A stretch of DNA of 64,000 nucleotides, taken from Mesotaenium endlicherianum (Eukaryota > Streptophyta > Zygnematophyceae > Zygnematales > Mesotaeniaceae). The notes beneath the pieces were generated by a model, which did not search any database, had not been told where the DNA came from, and saw nothing but the letters and a program-made list of their open reading frames with translations. This document shows positions 20,540 through 32,374 of this stretch, one piece after another. Location of the stretch: positions 41,488 through 105,487 of the forward strand of contig WELA01013696.1 in NCBI GenBank assembly GCA_009602735.1, written 5' to 3'. The translations under genes and the position numbers were made by a program. Numbering within the stretch: the first letter of the stretch is position 1; each line of letters starts with the position of its first letter.

Positions 20540-23500
20540 AAATCATGCTTTACAGTCATTGATTCAGGCGCGTCAGTAAGCTTCATTAGTGCACGTTTTG
20601 CACAAGGGATGAAGTTGTTTCCAATACTCAAGGACGAGACTCTTCGCCTTGGCGATGGCTCGTTAGCTTGCATTACTGGAATGCTTAAATTACCGCTNCC
20701 GTTAGCTTGCATTGCTGGAATGCTTAAATTACCGCTCAGCGTGCAGTCCTTCCATGGGCGTGTACAGTTCTACGTAACTGAATTGCCGCATGGAATCGAC
20801 GCAGTTTTGGGTAATGATTGGCTTACGCAAACAAGTGCATTGCTTGACTTCAGTCAAAAGACATGCATTGTACGCAAGGGGACCAGGAAGATTTCTCTTC
20901 AGTCCCTTAAGCCCGATATGGCCTTGGAAAGTCCTTCGAAGACTCTTCTATTGTCCATAAAGCAAGCGCGACATTTGGCAAAGCACGGTCAAAATCTTTT
21001 CGTTGGATTACTGAGACCCGATTCCCCAGCATCTTCAACTACGCTCTTTACGCAAGAACCGATGTTGGACATTACCGGTCATGAAGAAACACTCACAGCC
21101 GACCTTTTTGCTCTTTTGCAAAAGTATAAGTCAGTGTTTCCAACTGAAATACCAGCCGGGCTTCCGCCTGATAGAGGTATTAGACATACCATCCCTCTCG
21201 TTCCCGATTCTCAACTGACTTATCGCCTAAGGCCGTTGAAAATGACCGTGATGAAAGATCAAATTAGCGACTTGCTAGAGAAAGGCTGGATTGAGCCGAG
21301 CTCTTCTCCATTCGGGGCCCCCATCCTCTTTGTCCAAAAGAAAGATGGGACGCTTAGAATGTGCATTGATTATCGTGCGCTGAACAACATAACGGTCAAG
21401 AACCGCTATTCGTTGCCTCGCATTGATGATTTGTTTGATTCGCTGCAGGGGGCATGCGTGTTCTCCTCGCTTGATTTAGCCCAGGCTATCATCAGATTCG
21501 AATCACACCAGATTATGTCCCCAAAACAGCGTTTCGAACGCCTATTGGGCATTTCCAATACAAAGTCCTAAGTTTTGGACTTACCAATGCACCAGCAACA
21601 TTCCAAAGTACCATGAACGATTTGTTTAGACCTTACTTGGGACAATTTGTCCAGGTTTACCTCGACGATATCCTCGTCTACTCAAAGAACAGGGACGAGC
21701 ATTACAAGCACCTCGAGTTGGTGTTGCAAATCCTTCGTGAGCAGCAGCTGTACGCTAAGCTCAAGAAATGTTCCTTCCTAAAGGATGAACTGTTGTACCT
21801 GGGACATATAGTGGGTTCGAAAGGGGTGCGCCCTGACCCAGCCAAGATAGCGTGTGTCGCTGACTGGCCTGTCCCAACCGATATACATACTGTACGTTCA
21901 TTCCTCGGGTTTGCGAACTACTTCCGTAAGTTTATGCAAGGTTATTCAGTGATGGCCGCGCCACTCACTGCTCTGACAAGGATAGATGAGATGTTCATTT
22001 GGGATGAGAATACGCAACATGCGTTTGAGCGCATTAAGTATGCACTCACGAATGCGCCACTTCTTTCATTAGCCGATCCCGACTTGCCTTACAAGGTCGT
22101 CGCCGATGCGTCTGGTGTTGGAATAGGGGCTGTACTGCTGCAGACAGGCCAGCCTATTAGTTTTGAGAGTCGAAAGCTGACACCTGCCGAACAAAATTAC
22201 TCAACGACAGAGCAGGAGCTCTGGGCAGTCATATACGCTTTAAAAACTTGGCGATGTTATTTGGAAGGCTGCAAAGGTTTGACAGTGGTTACGGACCACT
22301 GCCCAAATACTTTCTTTCAAATTCAGCCAACGCTATCGAGGAGACAGACAAGATGGTCTGAGTTCTTGCAATGATTCCACTTTGAGTGGGCGTATCGCCC
22401 AGGCCGCAACAATGTTGGTGATCCTCTAAGTCGAATTCCTCACCACGACTTGATGTTGGGGACTGTTGCGAGCTTGCGAGAACGAAATGGTCAGGTTTCG
22501 AGGGCGGCCACCCTTGATTCTGCTGTACCCCCCCAGACGTCTGACCGCAACCAGCCTGGTGACGCGGGCACACCCAATTTGGATAGCATGCATAACTCGG
22601 AAATACTTGACCTGCATCAACTATTTCACGAGGGCTATCTCAAAGATCCGTTTTTCCTAGATCTCCAGGGTACTGGCTTGAACGGTGTAGCCGTAACGAT
22701 GGACAGTATGGATAAAAGGAAAGAACACTCAAACTATTCGTTTGAGGACGGTTTTTGGTGGCACAATGGGCGCATTGCTGTCCCAGAAGGCCGAGTAAGA
22801 CATGTGCTACTACGAGAAGCGCATGACTCTCCTTACTCAGGTCATCATGGAATTACCAAAACCACACACTCTCTGCGCCGAGGGTACATGTGGCCGTCCC
22901 TTAAGGTTGATGTTGCCGAGTACATCATCAACTGCGCAACATGTCAGAGGAATAAGCCGAGCAATACGTTGCCCGCTGGGAAGTTGCAACCATTGGAACT
23001 TGCATGTGCTCCTTGGGAAAGCATAAGCCTCGACTTTGTCGTTGAATTGCCTACCACCGATCGAGGACACAATGGGGTGCTAACGATCGTGGATTGTTTC
23101 ACTAAGATGGTACACTTTGTGGCCACTACCCCAGCACTTGATGCCGTCGAGACCGCACGTCTCTTCGTAGATCACGTGTTCAAGTTGCATGGCATGCCGA
23201 AAGAAATCATAAGTGATCGTGACAGTAGATTTACGAGCCACTTCTGGCAGGAATTTTGTTCGCATTTCAGCACGAAACTTAAAATGTCAACTAGCTTCCA
23301 TCCTCAGATCGATGGTCAGACAGAACGAATGAACCGCGTTTTGCAACAGTTCCTTAGGCATTATGTGAATCCTCGCCAAGACGACTGGGATACCCTCCTT
23401 TCAGTCGCAGAGTTTGCAGTTAAAAATGCTTATCAGGAAAGTTTTAAGGAAACTCCATTTTTCCTTAATTATGGGCGACATCCGCACACTCCTCTCACGC

Positions 23501-24205
23501 GCGTCGTTTACGCTGAGGCGAGGCTGTCAACCATGAGAGTACCAAGTGCACGCCTATTTGTCCATTCTCTTTAAGAGGTGCACAAAAACGCGAAGATGGC
23601 TTTAGCCGCTGCTCGAGATCGGCAGAAAAAGTTTGCTGACACGCACAGGATTGAGTTAAGTTTTCAAGTTGGCAGTATAGTATTTTGCAAACTAAAAACC
23701 TCCAACTCAAGCACCCAGGAAAGCGCAAGCTTCTGCCTCGCTGGGTAGGCCCTTTTATCGTTATCGCAAAGGTTGGACCTGTTGCATACCGACTGGATTT
23801 GCCTAAATCCATGGGGCAAACGCATCCTGTGTTCCATGTCAGTTTACNCCTGTGTTCCATGTCAATTTACTGAAGCTGTTTAGGTCCGATGGCCGCTATC
23901 AGCCACAAGCACCGGAATTGGAACTTGCCGATGATGATAAGGCCTGGGATGTAGAGGAGGTCTTAGGACACCGCTACACTCGTCATAAACCTCCACGCGT
24001 GGAGCTTTTGATAAAGTGGCTAGATTACGATTCCAGTTGGAACTCGTACGAACCTCGGGACGAAATCCTACTTGATTGTAAGGACCTGGTCCAACAATAT
24101 TGGTTACGATGGGTTGATGCTCAAAAGCTTTGCGCAGAGGCAAGTGTGCTACCAAGCGCTCTTCGTAAGCCATGGAACAAACACAAAAGAGACGCGGCCA
24201 AGTAA
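20540..24205 (+). pseudogene. pol: pol region of family 2 (fossil)
   Basis: Order of parts: protease (IDSGASVSF, near 20560), reverse transcriptase (about 21290-21700, with YLDDILVY), RNase H (about 22090-22300), integrase finger and DDE core (about 22800-23370) and a chromodomain (about 23940-24110, LIKWLDYD). About half a dozen breaks are present. Confidence 0.9.
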
Positions 24206-24293
24206 TCGCTCTTTTCCATCACTGTGATGATGCATAGTCCAATCGCTCACCAGTGTTTTCCGCTAGTCAAGGCTAGTATCGACACATCTACGA

Positions 24294-24346
24294 CTTAAAA
24301 GACGTACGCTTAACGAGGACGTTAAGTTCTTTTAAGGGGGGAGGAG
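24294..24346 (+). promoter_or_regulatory. Nested inverted repeat and polypurine tract before 3' LTR (family 2)
   Basis: An outer stem CTTAAAAG (24294-24301) pairs with CTTTTAAG (24329-24336), and an inner stem CTTAACG (24309-24315) pairs with CGTTAAG (24320-24326) around AGGA. The purine tract AAGGGGGGAGGAG then abuts the LTR at 24347. Confidence 0.65.
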
Positions 24347-25310
24347 TGTAACGATTTGAGCTTTTTAGGCGTATTTGGGACGTTTTCCCAATTACCTAAA
24401 ATACGTTATACTATTTATCATAAGTTATTTGATAAATGATTGCATCACATTGAATTATTCGCCACACACGTGTGCCGATTAATTCCCGGTCGATTGGCGA
24501 AACGACCGAGATACGATTGCAAAAAGCGTCGTAACGTAATTCGACTACTTCGCAAAAGTACGACATAATTATTCATAAAGTTACTTTGAATAATTATGAG
24601 ATGATAATTTAATTAATCATTGTTTGATTAAGTTATTTAGATTGTCGTTATTACGAATAATGGACAATCATAGATTTCGGATTACGACTAGTCGTAATAC
24701 GAAGAAACTGTCGTATCGTTAAATACGAACAAACAGTCGTAAAGTCAAAACAAACAGTCGTAAAGTCAAACGAAACGAAATATGCAATGTCGCTTTGCAT
24801 CCGAGCGAATTTGAACCCGCGACTTTTGTTTGAAACGTTCACACCTAACCGATTGGCCAAAGTAGCTTCTTAAACTACCGGTTCATGACGAAAGCATGTG
24901 TACGCGACTCCGCGATCAATCGCGACTTTTTTGGAAAGTCGCGAGAACGCGAAAATGCCCGTTTGGCGCGAAATGGTTTTTCGGAAACCGTCGAAAAGTC
25001 TCCAAACGGCCAACTGCGCGTTTCGAGCATTCGGCCGAATGGGACACGTCCCTTCGACTGTTTTCGTTGAACATGAACCAGTGTTCTAGGTGGTGACTCG
25101 AAGCACTCCAGTGCCTCATGTTGTGCAGGTATAAATACCTGCAGAGTCATTGTGAGTGCAACTCTCACAAGCACACATTCTACGTTAGTTATCACTTTCG
25201 CTCTTTCAAGTATTCGTCAATTTCCACAAGTATACAGATTTTCCTCCCACTTGAATTAAATATTCCTTGAATACCGAGGAAAGATCCTCTCGAAAAGCAG
25301 AAACGTCACA
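24347..25310 (+). repeat. 3' LTR of family 2
   Basis: 964 bp, nearly identical to 17652-18614 (about 23 differences counted by eye), followed by the TTGAT duplication. Confidence 0.93.
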
Positions 25311-25834
25311 TTGATGAGCACCTTGCAGAAATACAAAGCAAAATCAGAGACCACCTTGCAGGAATACATGAAGCGTGCAGTTGTTGAAGAAGACCACAAT
25401 GAGCACATCTCCACTGAGCAGCACTTACCGGCAGCAGCAACTCCCAACGGATCCCCCACTACTGGAACTGAGGTGACAGTGTGTATTTTTTTCCATGAAT
25501 GAGTTGCAAAATATTTATACAAGTTGGCTTTAGAGTTCATATATGCAAATTTACTAATGATATTCTCGTTCGTACTTGTATGCGGGGTATGCAGGAGATC
25601 CTGCCCGGGCATAACGGTGACATTCTGACCTCAACTGAGGAGATGCCGATCTTGCTGCAACCTGCCCGCATATCCGGGGTGAAGCGAGGCCTTGGAGAGG
25701 CCTTTGGCAGTGAGGAGGATGACAATTTTGCTACCATTAAGAGAGACCAGTTCCAAGAGTTTCAAGATAGCTTTGCAGGGTTCAAGCTAAGTTTCGAGTG
25801 GTTTAGGAAGGATTATGAGAAAATTGTGAACAAT

Positions 25835-28560
25835 TTAATTGTTTACACCAGGTGTACCAATCGACCATATATGATCTTTGGCCCATACATGGTCTGGTTT
25901 GACCCTTATTTTCTGCTATGACCTACAGGGCGGAAGAATTGACCAAATAGTTCAAACTATAGCTCAAAAGATGCCGACAGTCATGAACCTAAAGCGAAAA
26001 AATAAAAATCCTCATTCCGACTCGTGTCGACAAAGTTATGGCTGAAACAGTGAAGCACAAAAAGTAATTTTTTCGTTCAGATTCACTCTTTTCCACCTGC
26101 AGAGGCCTGCTTAGGAAATTGACCTTATAGCCATGGCTTTGTCCTCTTCGCAGCCTGAAATTGTTGTGGGGCGTAAACTGTTGATACCCTCTACCTTCTG
26201 GAGGAAGAAATGGGCAGAACAAGTCTTTGGCAAATATTTCGTGGAGTACTTCCTAGTCGGAGTGGTCAAAAAAGACGTCATTAGGCACAAAAAAGATAGT
26301 GCATGGAACATAGATGTCTTGTTTGACAACGATAAAAATCAGTGGGAGCCTTGGCAGGTCAAGGAGTACCTTACTGATGTCCCAGAAGAGTCTTGGTTCT
26401 CTCCACAACCGGGTGTAGTGCGTTTTGGAACACTTTCTGCAGGTGCCTCTCTGGTTGCATCTGCTTCTGAAATTGATGGTCAAGGCCATGTTTCTTCCTC
26501 ACAAGGGACACTTGGTGACTCTCAACCACAAGATGAAGATGAGGATGAGGAAGAGGAGGAGGAGGAGGAGCAGGAGGAGGAGGATGAACAGGAAGAAGAC
26601 AGGAGGAAGGGCAGACCTGCACAAAAAAGAGTCGAAGAGATAGTGCTCAGTGCACCTAAGGACAGGGTAGAAAAAAGACTGAGGAGAACTAAGGTTAAAC
26701 TGGTGCACAGGAAGAGGTCAAGCAGGAGATACAAGACCAGGGTAGGTATCAGTGATGAAAAGGAAGAATTCTCCTCTGACAGTGAGCTGGAGAGAGAAGG
26801 CAATCCCATGGAGGAGGAGCACACAGGTGAAGATGTCCAAGAGGAGTTCTCCTGGAGGCCCCCAGTTCCAGTAGAGAAATACGCATGGAGGCAACATCCT
26901 GGTGGTTCTACACAATCAAGTCTGCAAGGAGTAAGCTCCAGAGTATTCATGAAGTACTCTCCCTTTGCTGTGGTATGCCTCTTCATTAGCATGGATTGGT
27001 TTGAACTTCTGGTGGATGAGACTAATGCATATGCAGGTCTCAATAGAGATAAGGATTGGAAGCCTGTGACTGTCACAGAGATGATCATTTGGCATGGCCT
27101 ATACATTGCCATGGCTTTGAACCCACTGCCTAGACTAGCCTTCTATTGGAGAAACAACACAGCAGGGCCTATAAGGTTTCCTTCTTTTGGCACCTTCATG
27201 TCCAGGAATAGGTGGCAGCACATAAAAAGATACTTTCACCTTCATTCAAACCTAGGTAGAGATGTATTTCCTAGAGATTCTGGTACTTACAGGCTATGGC
27301 AGTGTCAACCTCTTATAGACAGCCTTAGGCACAAGTTCAAAGAACACTACAATCCAGGCCCCAATCTTACTATTGATGAGAGGTTGATTCCTCTTAGAAA
27401 TAGAAACTGTCAGAGTGTACATGCCTGCCAAGCCTCATAAATTTGGCACAGAGTTGTTTATGGTGTGTGACAGCACCAACTACTACTGATTTGACTTTAC
27501 TGTGTGCGATAAGGTCCCAGGTAGGACACAAGTTGATATGGTCTTGGAGCTTATTTCAGGCTTGCCTCAAAATCAAGCTTACTTTTTTGTCTTAGATAGA
27601 GGTTTCACTTCACCCTCTTTGTTGAAAGCTCTTGTAGAATTGGGTCATGTAGCAACAGGAACTGTCTTAGCAAACAGAAAGCACATGCCTAAGACTGCAG
27701 ATGAAAAGGCTAGCTTACTTGTCTTACCTGTTCCTAGAGGTCAAAGGAAGCCAACTCAAGGAGACCATGTAGCTCTTGTCTGTGTCTATCCGGGCCAGAT
27801 TGCAATGGTGTGGCAAGACAAGCAGCTGGTGCACTTCTTGTCTACTGTTGCACTGAGGTAGATAGAAGACAGAAAGATGGTAGCTTGAAGAGTGTATCCT
27901 GCCCTGTGATAGTCACACACTACACAACACACAAAGATGCCGTCGACCAATTTGACAAGTTGTGTCTCAGAAATTGCTACTCTGTGGAGCAGACAGCTGT
28001 CAGTTTCAAGTGGTGGCATAAACTGTAGTGGAGCTTGTTTGATTCAGCAATAGCTAATGCATTCATACTCTATGACCTAGCCCATCCAGAGAGTGATAGG
28101 TTTCCTTTCATGCTTGACCTGGTCTCTGAGATGACAGATTTCAAACATCCCGACGAGAGCCGCACGCGCGCGGGTTATGCGGGACGGGCTGGCCTTGACC
28201 AGTTTCTTGGAAGGCACTTCCCTGAGCACATCCCCTTTGGGAAGAGGCCTGGGTGTGTTGTTTGCAGAGCCAGGCTGTTCCCATTGGGCCACAAAGCTAG
28301 GAGGGTGAGGCATAGCTACTGGTGTCCTACCTGTGGGGTAGCTCTTTGCGCTGCGTCTTGCTTTGCTGCATATCACTGCAATAAAGTGATAGAGCATGTA
28401 GATGTGGGCCCCTTTAGGCTAACACCTACGTAGAATTGGTAGTATGATGGCTATAGATGGTGGAACAAGAAAGACATGAGCATAAATATGGAGCTGCAAA
28501 TTTCTGCACTCTATGCTGCAAAATCTCTCGACAATTCTTTTTTCTGCATTTAATAATTAT
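25835..28560 (+). mobile_element. piggyBac-type DNA transposon remnant, copy 1
   Basis: Contains a piggyBac transposase on the plus strand. A TTAA at 25835 lies where G2 coding stops and is the likely left target; a TTAA near 28550 is one possible right end. I could not match terminal inverted repeats between these, so the ends are provisional. Confidence 0.5.
26133..28433 (+). pseudogene. piggyBac transposase (DDE_Tnp_1_7 family), decayed
   Basis: The first 435 codons from ATG 26133 are open. They hold an N-terminal domain, a long Glu/Asp-rich stretch, then the conserved start of the transposase fold (SRNRWQHIKRYFHLHSN) and the first catalytic Asp in NLTIDERLIPLRNR. After a frame change near 27410-27440, the second Asp lies in FVLDRGFTSPSLL and the third in HKDAVDQFDKLC. 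A C-terminal Cys/His cluster (CVVC...CPTCGVALC) is the usual piggyBac zinc-binding tail. Damage includes that frame change, a TGA at 27487, another frame change near 27830 and a TAG at 28026. All three catalytic Asp codons survive. PiggyBac is scarce in land plants, which fits an algal source. Confidence 0.88.
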
Positions 28561-28861
28561 TTTTTGTTACTTTTTGTCGTTTTTCATTTTCATCACTTTT
28601 TTGATGCAGACCTACAAGAATGATAAACCTGTACAAAGTTGAATCATTTCTGCCCCACACTGATTAAGATATGAGTTTTCTATTGTGATAACAGAAAGCA
28701 TGAAGTAAGAAGTGCCATCACTAAGGCACAGACCAATAGTGGTCTTCTTAGTAGGAAGGGTGCCAACAGTAGGGTTCTTATCCTAATGACACAAATCTAG
28801 TTGCTTTGGGTAGCTAAAACATATGTATACCTCCAGCAAAATTGGCAACTTGTAATTCAAA
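28561..28861. other. T-rich spacer
   Basis: A T-rich run ends in a good acceptor (ttttttgatgcag, about 28609) followed by a short open stretch and GTACAA, so a small exon is possible. Nothing else was recognised. Confidence 0.3.
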
Positions 28862-29266
28862 GTGAACAATCTCCACTATGTACTCCATAGTTGGCCAACT
28901 TTTGTCGATTTCATTTTTGGTACATATGTCGTACAAAAAGTACACCTTCCCATGCCGCAAATTCCGGAACAAATAGTTTGTGCAACAAATTGTGATACAA
29001 GCTTTCCAATGCACTATGATACTTCCTTAAACAAGTACATCATCAAATATAGTGTGACAAGTAGAGGGCATTATGGACCCATATATGGTCTTATGGCTGG
29101 TAAACCTAGTGTCAAGTTAATGTATGCAGAAGGCACTCTGGCAAGAAGTGCACATCTTACAGTACGGGAGTTGAAGAGCATAGTTACCGGCAACTACAGA
29201 AATTATAAGATTCAGGCCGAGTTATTGGAGCAACTTATTGCAGCTATAAGAGATAAACAGAATTAG
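28862..29266 (+). CDS. Possible terminal exon of an orphan gene
   Basis: The frame is open for about 134 codons to a TAG at 29264 but has no ATG at its start. Only the last 75 residues look protein-like (helical, ending EQLIAAIRDKQN, with SRGHYGPIYGLMAGKPSV before). It could be the last exon of G2 beyond the piggyBac, or unrelated. Not recognised. Confidence 0.3.
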   Translation: MNNLHYVLHSWPTFVDFIFGTYVVQKVHLPMPQIPEQIVCATNCDTSFPMHYDTSLNKYIIKYSVTSRGHYGPIYGLMAGKPSVKLMYAEGTLARSAHLTVRELKSIVTGNYRNYKIQAELLEQLIAAIRDKQN

Positions 29267-29504
29267 GATGTCTGTTTGTCATTAGCATGTAACATTGGGC
29301 TATTCGACGTAGTTGTAGTGCTTCAGCAATGCTGTAGTTTGAGCAGTATTTAATGACATGTCTTAAATGTAACTTATCTGCTTGTCAAAACACAAGCTCA
29401 TGCATTTAAACTCCAATTTCTTGCACTCCTTCACTTCCATTTCCATTCCAATGCATTGCCTTACTGTTCGACTATTTGTGTTGCCAACTGATAGATATAT
29501 TCGC

Positions 29505-29608
29505 ATACTTGCATGATATGCCGGCATACTTGCACAGTTGCATAGTAGAATACTGTGCATAATAGCATACTTGCACAGTTGCATAGTAGCATAATTGCAT
29601 ACTTGCAA
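29505..29608 (+). repeat. Short tandem repeat, gcatacttgcacagttgcatagtag unit
   Basis: The 25-base unit occurs twice exactly (29524-29548 and 29566-29590) among degenerate gcata/ttgca copies. Surrounding 29267-30182 holds no gene that I can support. Confidence 0.55.
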
Positions 29609-30182
29609 CATGATGACTTAATGTTCATTCTGTTCTTTAGTAAGAGATGACGGTTGACAGTTCGCTGTTAGTGAATGCAATCGAAAACAAGAAGGGCAAA
29701 TGACTGCGGTAAAATGTTGCATGTGTGTGTCCCAAAATGGCCATGAAGGACCAAGCTGTTGAGTGCATCTGTGGGTGGAAAGATGAGCAAAGTCTGTCAT
29801 TGGTGGCCAAGAGTGGTAAACTGCTGACATGCTTGAAAGTTTAAATCAAATTTGAAATTTTAAGAGTGTTCCCGCTTGTTTTCCAATATGTGGCAAATTT
29901 TGTTTATCCCACGACACTATGTCCACTCTGAAATTTGAGGTGCATGTAAAGTGAAAGAGGGGTTCGTGATGTGCTCATCTGCCACGGAGCCGTTGGAGGT
30001 GGATACAAGTGATTATCGGATTTCTTGTGAAGATGTGTGATACATCGCACCACAGCAGGCTGTAAGAGGCGTGAAGGCGTGAAGTTAATGTGTGAATCCT
30101 TATCATCAGGTGTTAAATTGAAGTTAGCTTGCATGTGTGCACAGACTGCAGATTGAGCTGAGTGTGAGAAAAGAGAAGAATA

Positions 30183-31516
30183 ATGGGAAAAGTAGATAAC
30201 AGATTAATAGGCAACAGGAAAGTTGTGAGAGAGCTACTGGATAAATTAGGCAATGACATACAAAGAATACAATTGAAAGTGAGGCCTTTTGAGCAGCCCC
30301 GCCACAGTCGAGAAAAGGAACAGGCAATAATGCAATTGGAGATGTTGCAGGATAGAATTAGGATGCAATTAGCGGATGAAAACATAGGTGGGATGCCACA
30401 GGACGAGTTTGAGCGTAGACTGTACAGCTTGGAGGTTGGATACTGTACTAAGTACGAAGTATTAACCCACTTGCTACATATTTCAGGTAGTGACAATAGT
30501 AAGTTGGCAGGGGAATTTCTAACACTGTGGCTGTTGAACCATGCAGATAAGTGTGAGCCTGTAGGATTAAGTGACGGTGAAGCTTTGCAAGGTAATAAGC
30601 TATCGCCCACCTTGTAGAGTGCTGAGAGTCTGCATTTTAGAGGGCACAGATCCACACATTACTAGGTGGCTAGCACTAGGAGCCGCAAACCTCATTGTGC
30701 GTGAATGCTGTTGTACAGTAGAAGATACTCAGACAATGTGTGGATGGCTGCACGCCTTTCTGTTGGCTGTAACTTATAGTCTGGTTTTAAGCTTAGCAAT
30801 AATGTTCGGGCTTAGTGCAACGTAGGGGGATGAAATGCCATCATATTTGAAACTGATGACTGTCATTTGTAGAGCAAAACACTCAAGGCTGCATTGGCAA
30901 ACCTCCTGACTGCATATTTTTTTGCGTTTGTATTGCAAGTGCAGGACAAATGGCTGAGAAGGCAGAGATAACCACAATGTGCGTTGCACCAGATCTCAAC
31001 ATAGATGGACTACGACGCAGCCATTTGCTGACAGCAAAGTTAGGTAAACGGAAGTTAAGAAAGGAGATAACGCGCAACGATAAATATAGAAATAGTCTGG
31101 TGTCGCTTTTGGGGACCCTACGCGCCCGGACTCGCATGGCTGAGGGAGGGGAGGGCAGTTTAGATACTTCTGATTTGTGCTCCCAACAGTGGGAAGTATC
31201 AATGTTGCTTCACGACATAGATAGTGCTCTACTCCATCAAAAAGTAGCCTTGAAAGAATACAAGATAAAATGTAGAGTTAAGCTGGAGTTTTGCAACTTC
31301 CTTGCGCGCTTAAAGCAGCTTGAAGTGCCTGAGTTTGAGGGTCATTTCTGCATGAATAACATGCTGGATGAGTGCACTGATGTGCTGAGGAGCACACTTT
31401 GGGGGAATAAAGGTGCTCATGAGGGAAGGCGAATGAGAAAATGCTTTGCAATGGTGGCTGCCGAACGTGCATTGACCCTACCAACAGATTTCTTCTCGGC
31501 AATAAGTGGTAAGTGA
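30183..31516 (+). CDS. Gene G3: two-exon orphan gene, helical protein
   Basis: Exon 1 runs from ATG 30183 to 30591 with donor G|GTAATA. Exon 2 starts at 30945 after attgcaagtgcag and ends at a TGA at 31514-31516. The junction is phase 1 and the joined frame stays open, giving about 326 residues; without splicing exon 1 hits a stop soon after. A second donor (GTAAGT at 31509) might extend the gene. The protein is mostly helical and charged, with MGKVDNRLIGNRKVVREL at the N-terminus, a central RRSHLLTAKLGKRKLRK basic patch and a Cys-containing helical C-terminus (RMRKCFAMVAAERALTLP). No family recognised. It lies between the piggyBac and Harbinger remnants, and could belong to the host or to an unrecognised element. 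Confidence 0.5.
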
Positions 31517-32374
31517 GATATTTAATCTTCTCAATTGAATATGTGATGAGGATTTATTAGTATTCGTTCATGGTATAACAACAAATAAATTGTGGAAGTG
31601 CAGTGCAACGCACAAGATTATATGCGTAGTGAAACGTGATGTGTATTTCTCCTCAAAGACGGAAGACAGTACTGAAAGGTGTCTTAGATATGGTTCTCCT
31701 CTGCCTTATGTACAGAGCATAACTAGTCTTCATGGCGTGGTCTTATGCAGGCTAATGTGTGGGCTATCGTATGTGGTGCGCTTAGAGGAGCTGCACACTA
31801 CCAGAGGAGGATACAACGCCATGGTAGAGTGGGAGCAGCACCTCATGTGAATGCATCTAGATCAATGAGGCATAGGATAGTAGGCACTGTAGATAATTTG
31901 AGTTGTGCATACGGAGGACTCTGTGTTGAGGTTTACATAAAAAGGCCCAGCCGGTGTGCTGTCATATATGCAAGGCTTGTAAATTACACGTCATGAAATA
32001 ATTCATAAGTAATTTGTTAGATTTGGTAGAGGTGCAGTACATTACACATCAGTACCACACCATGCGGAAACACATTAGTGGTCATGTATGCACAACAACT
32101 CCCAGTACACAAAATGTAGGGGAGGAATTAATGTGCAGTACCCAGATGTGTCCGTGCCCATGCATATGCACTCAAAGTAGGTTGGATGAGTATGAAAAAC
32201 TTTGCACAGGGCAAACACCAAACACCATAAATAAAAAACAGGACTGGTATGCGTTAAAACAAGAAAACGACACCAAAGAATGGAGACAAGCACAAGGTGT
32301 GCAGCAAAATAACTGAAAGATGCAAAATTTGTGAACAAAATGTATATGAGGTACAGTGACAGAGGACATAAGAC
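31517..32374. other. Possible further exons, none firm
   Basis: An open stretch after the acceptor tcttatgcag (31750) encodes about 80 residues with CGALRGAAHYQRR. It does not join G3 in phase by the donors I could see. The rest looks non-coding. Confidence 0.25.

Larger units (their letters stand above)
17652..25310 (+). mobile_element. Ty3/gypsy chromovirus, family 2 (fossil)
   Basis: A full-length element of 7.7 kb with exact 5-bp duplications TTGAT at 17647-17651 and 25311-25315. It has LTRs of 963 and 964 bp, a Met-tRNA primer site, gag, pol with a C-terminal chromodomain, a purine tract and no third ORF. LTRs differ at roughly 2-2.5 percent of sites by eye, so insertion is fairly recent: a million years or so if about 1e-8 substitutions per site per year is assumed. 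The coding region carries a handful of breaks. LTR and internal sequence are unrelated to family 1. Confidence 0.95.
17551..25834 (+). pseudogene. Gene G2: orphan gene interrupted by a chromovirus in exon 1
   Basis: Exon 1 starts at ATG 17551 (MAEHVVFPGSTHDSP...). It is cut at 17651 by the family 2 chromovirus, and resumes after the duplicated TTGAT at 25316 in the same phase, running to a weak GT donor at 25473. The next exon begins after an AG at 25594 (EILPGHNGD...) and has an acidic stretch followed by a Phe-rich helical segment (FQEFQDSFAGFKLSFEWF). It ends near a TTAA at 25835 where the piggyBac remnant seems to begin. Phase-0 splicing is shared with G1. No domain recognised. The sequence on either side of the retroelement reads as one gene, so the gene was intact when the element arrived. 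Confidence 0.5.

Noticed and set aside
26522-27112. 196-codon minus-strand ORF opposite the piggyBac transposase
   Set aside because: Antisense shadow of the Glu-rich stretch, giving long Ser runs.
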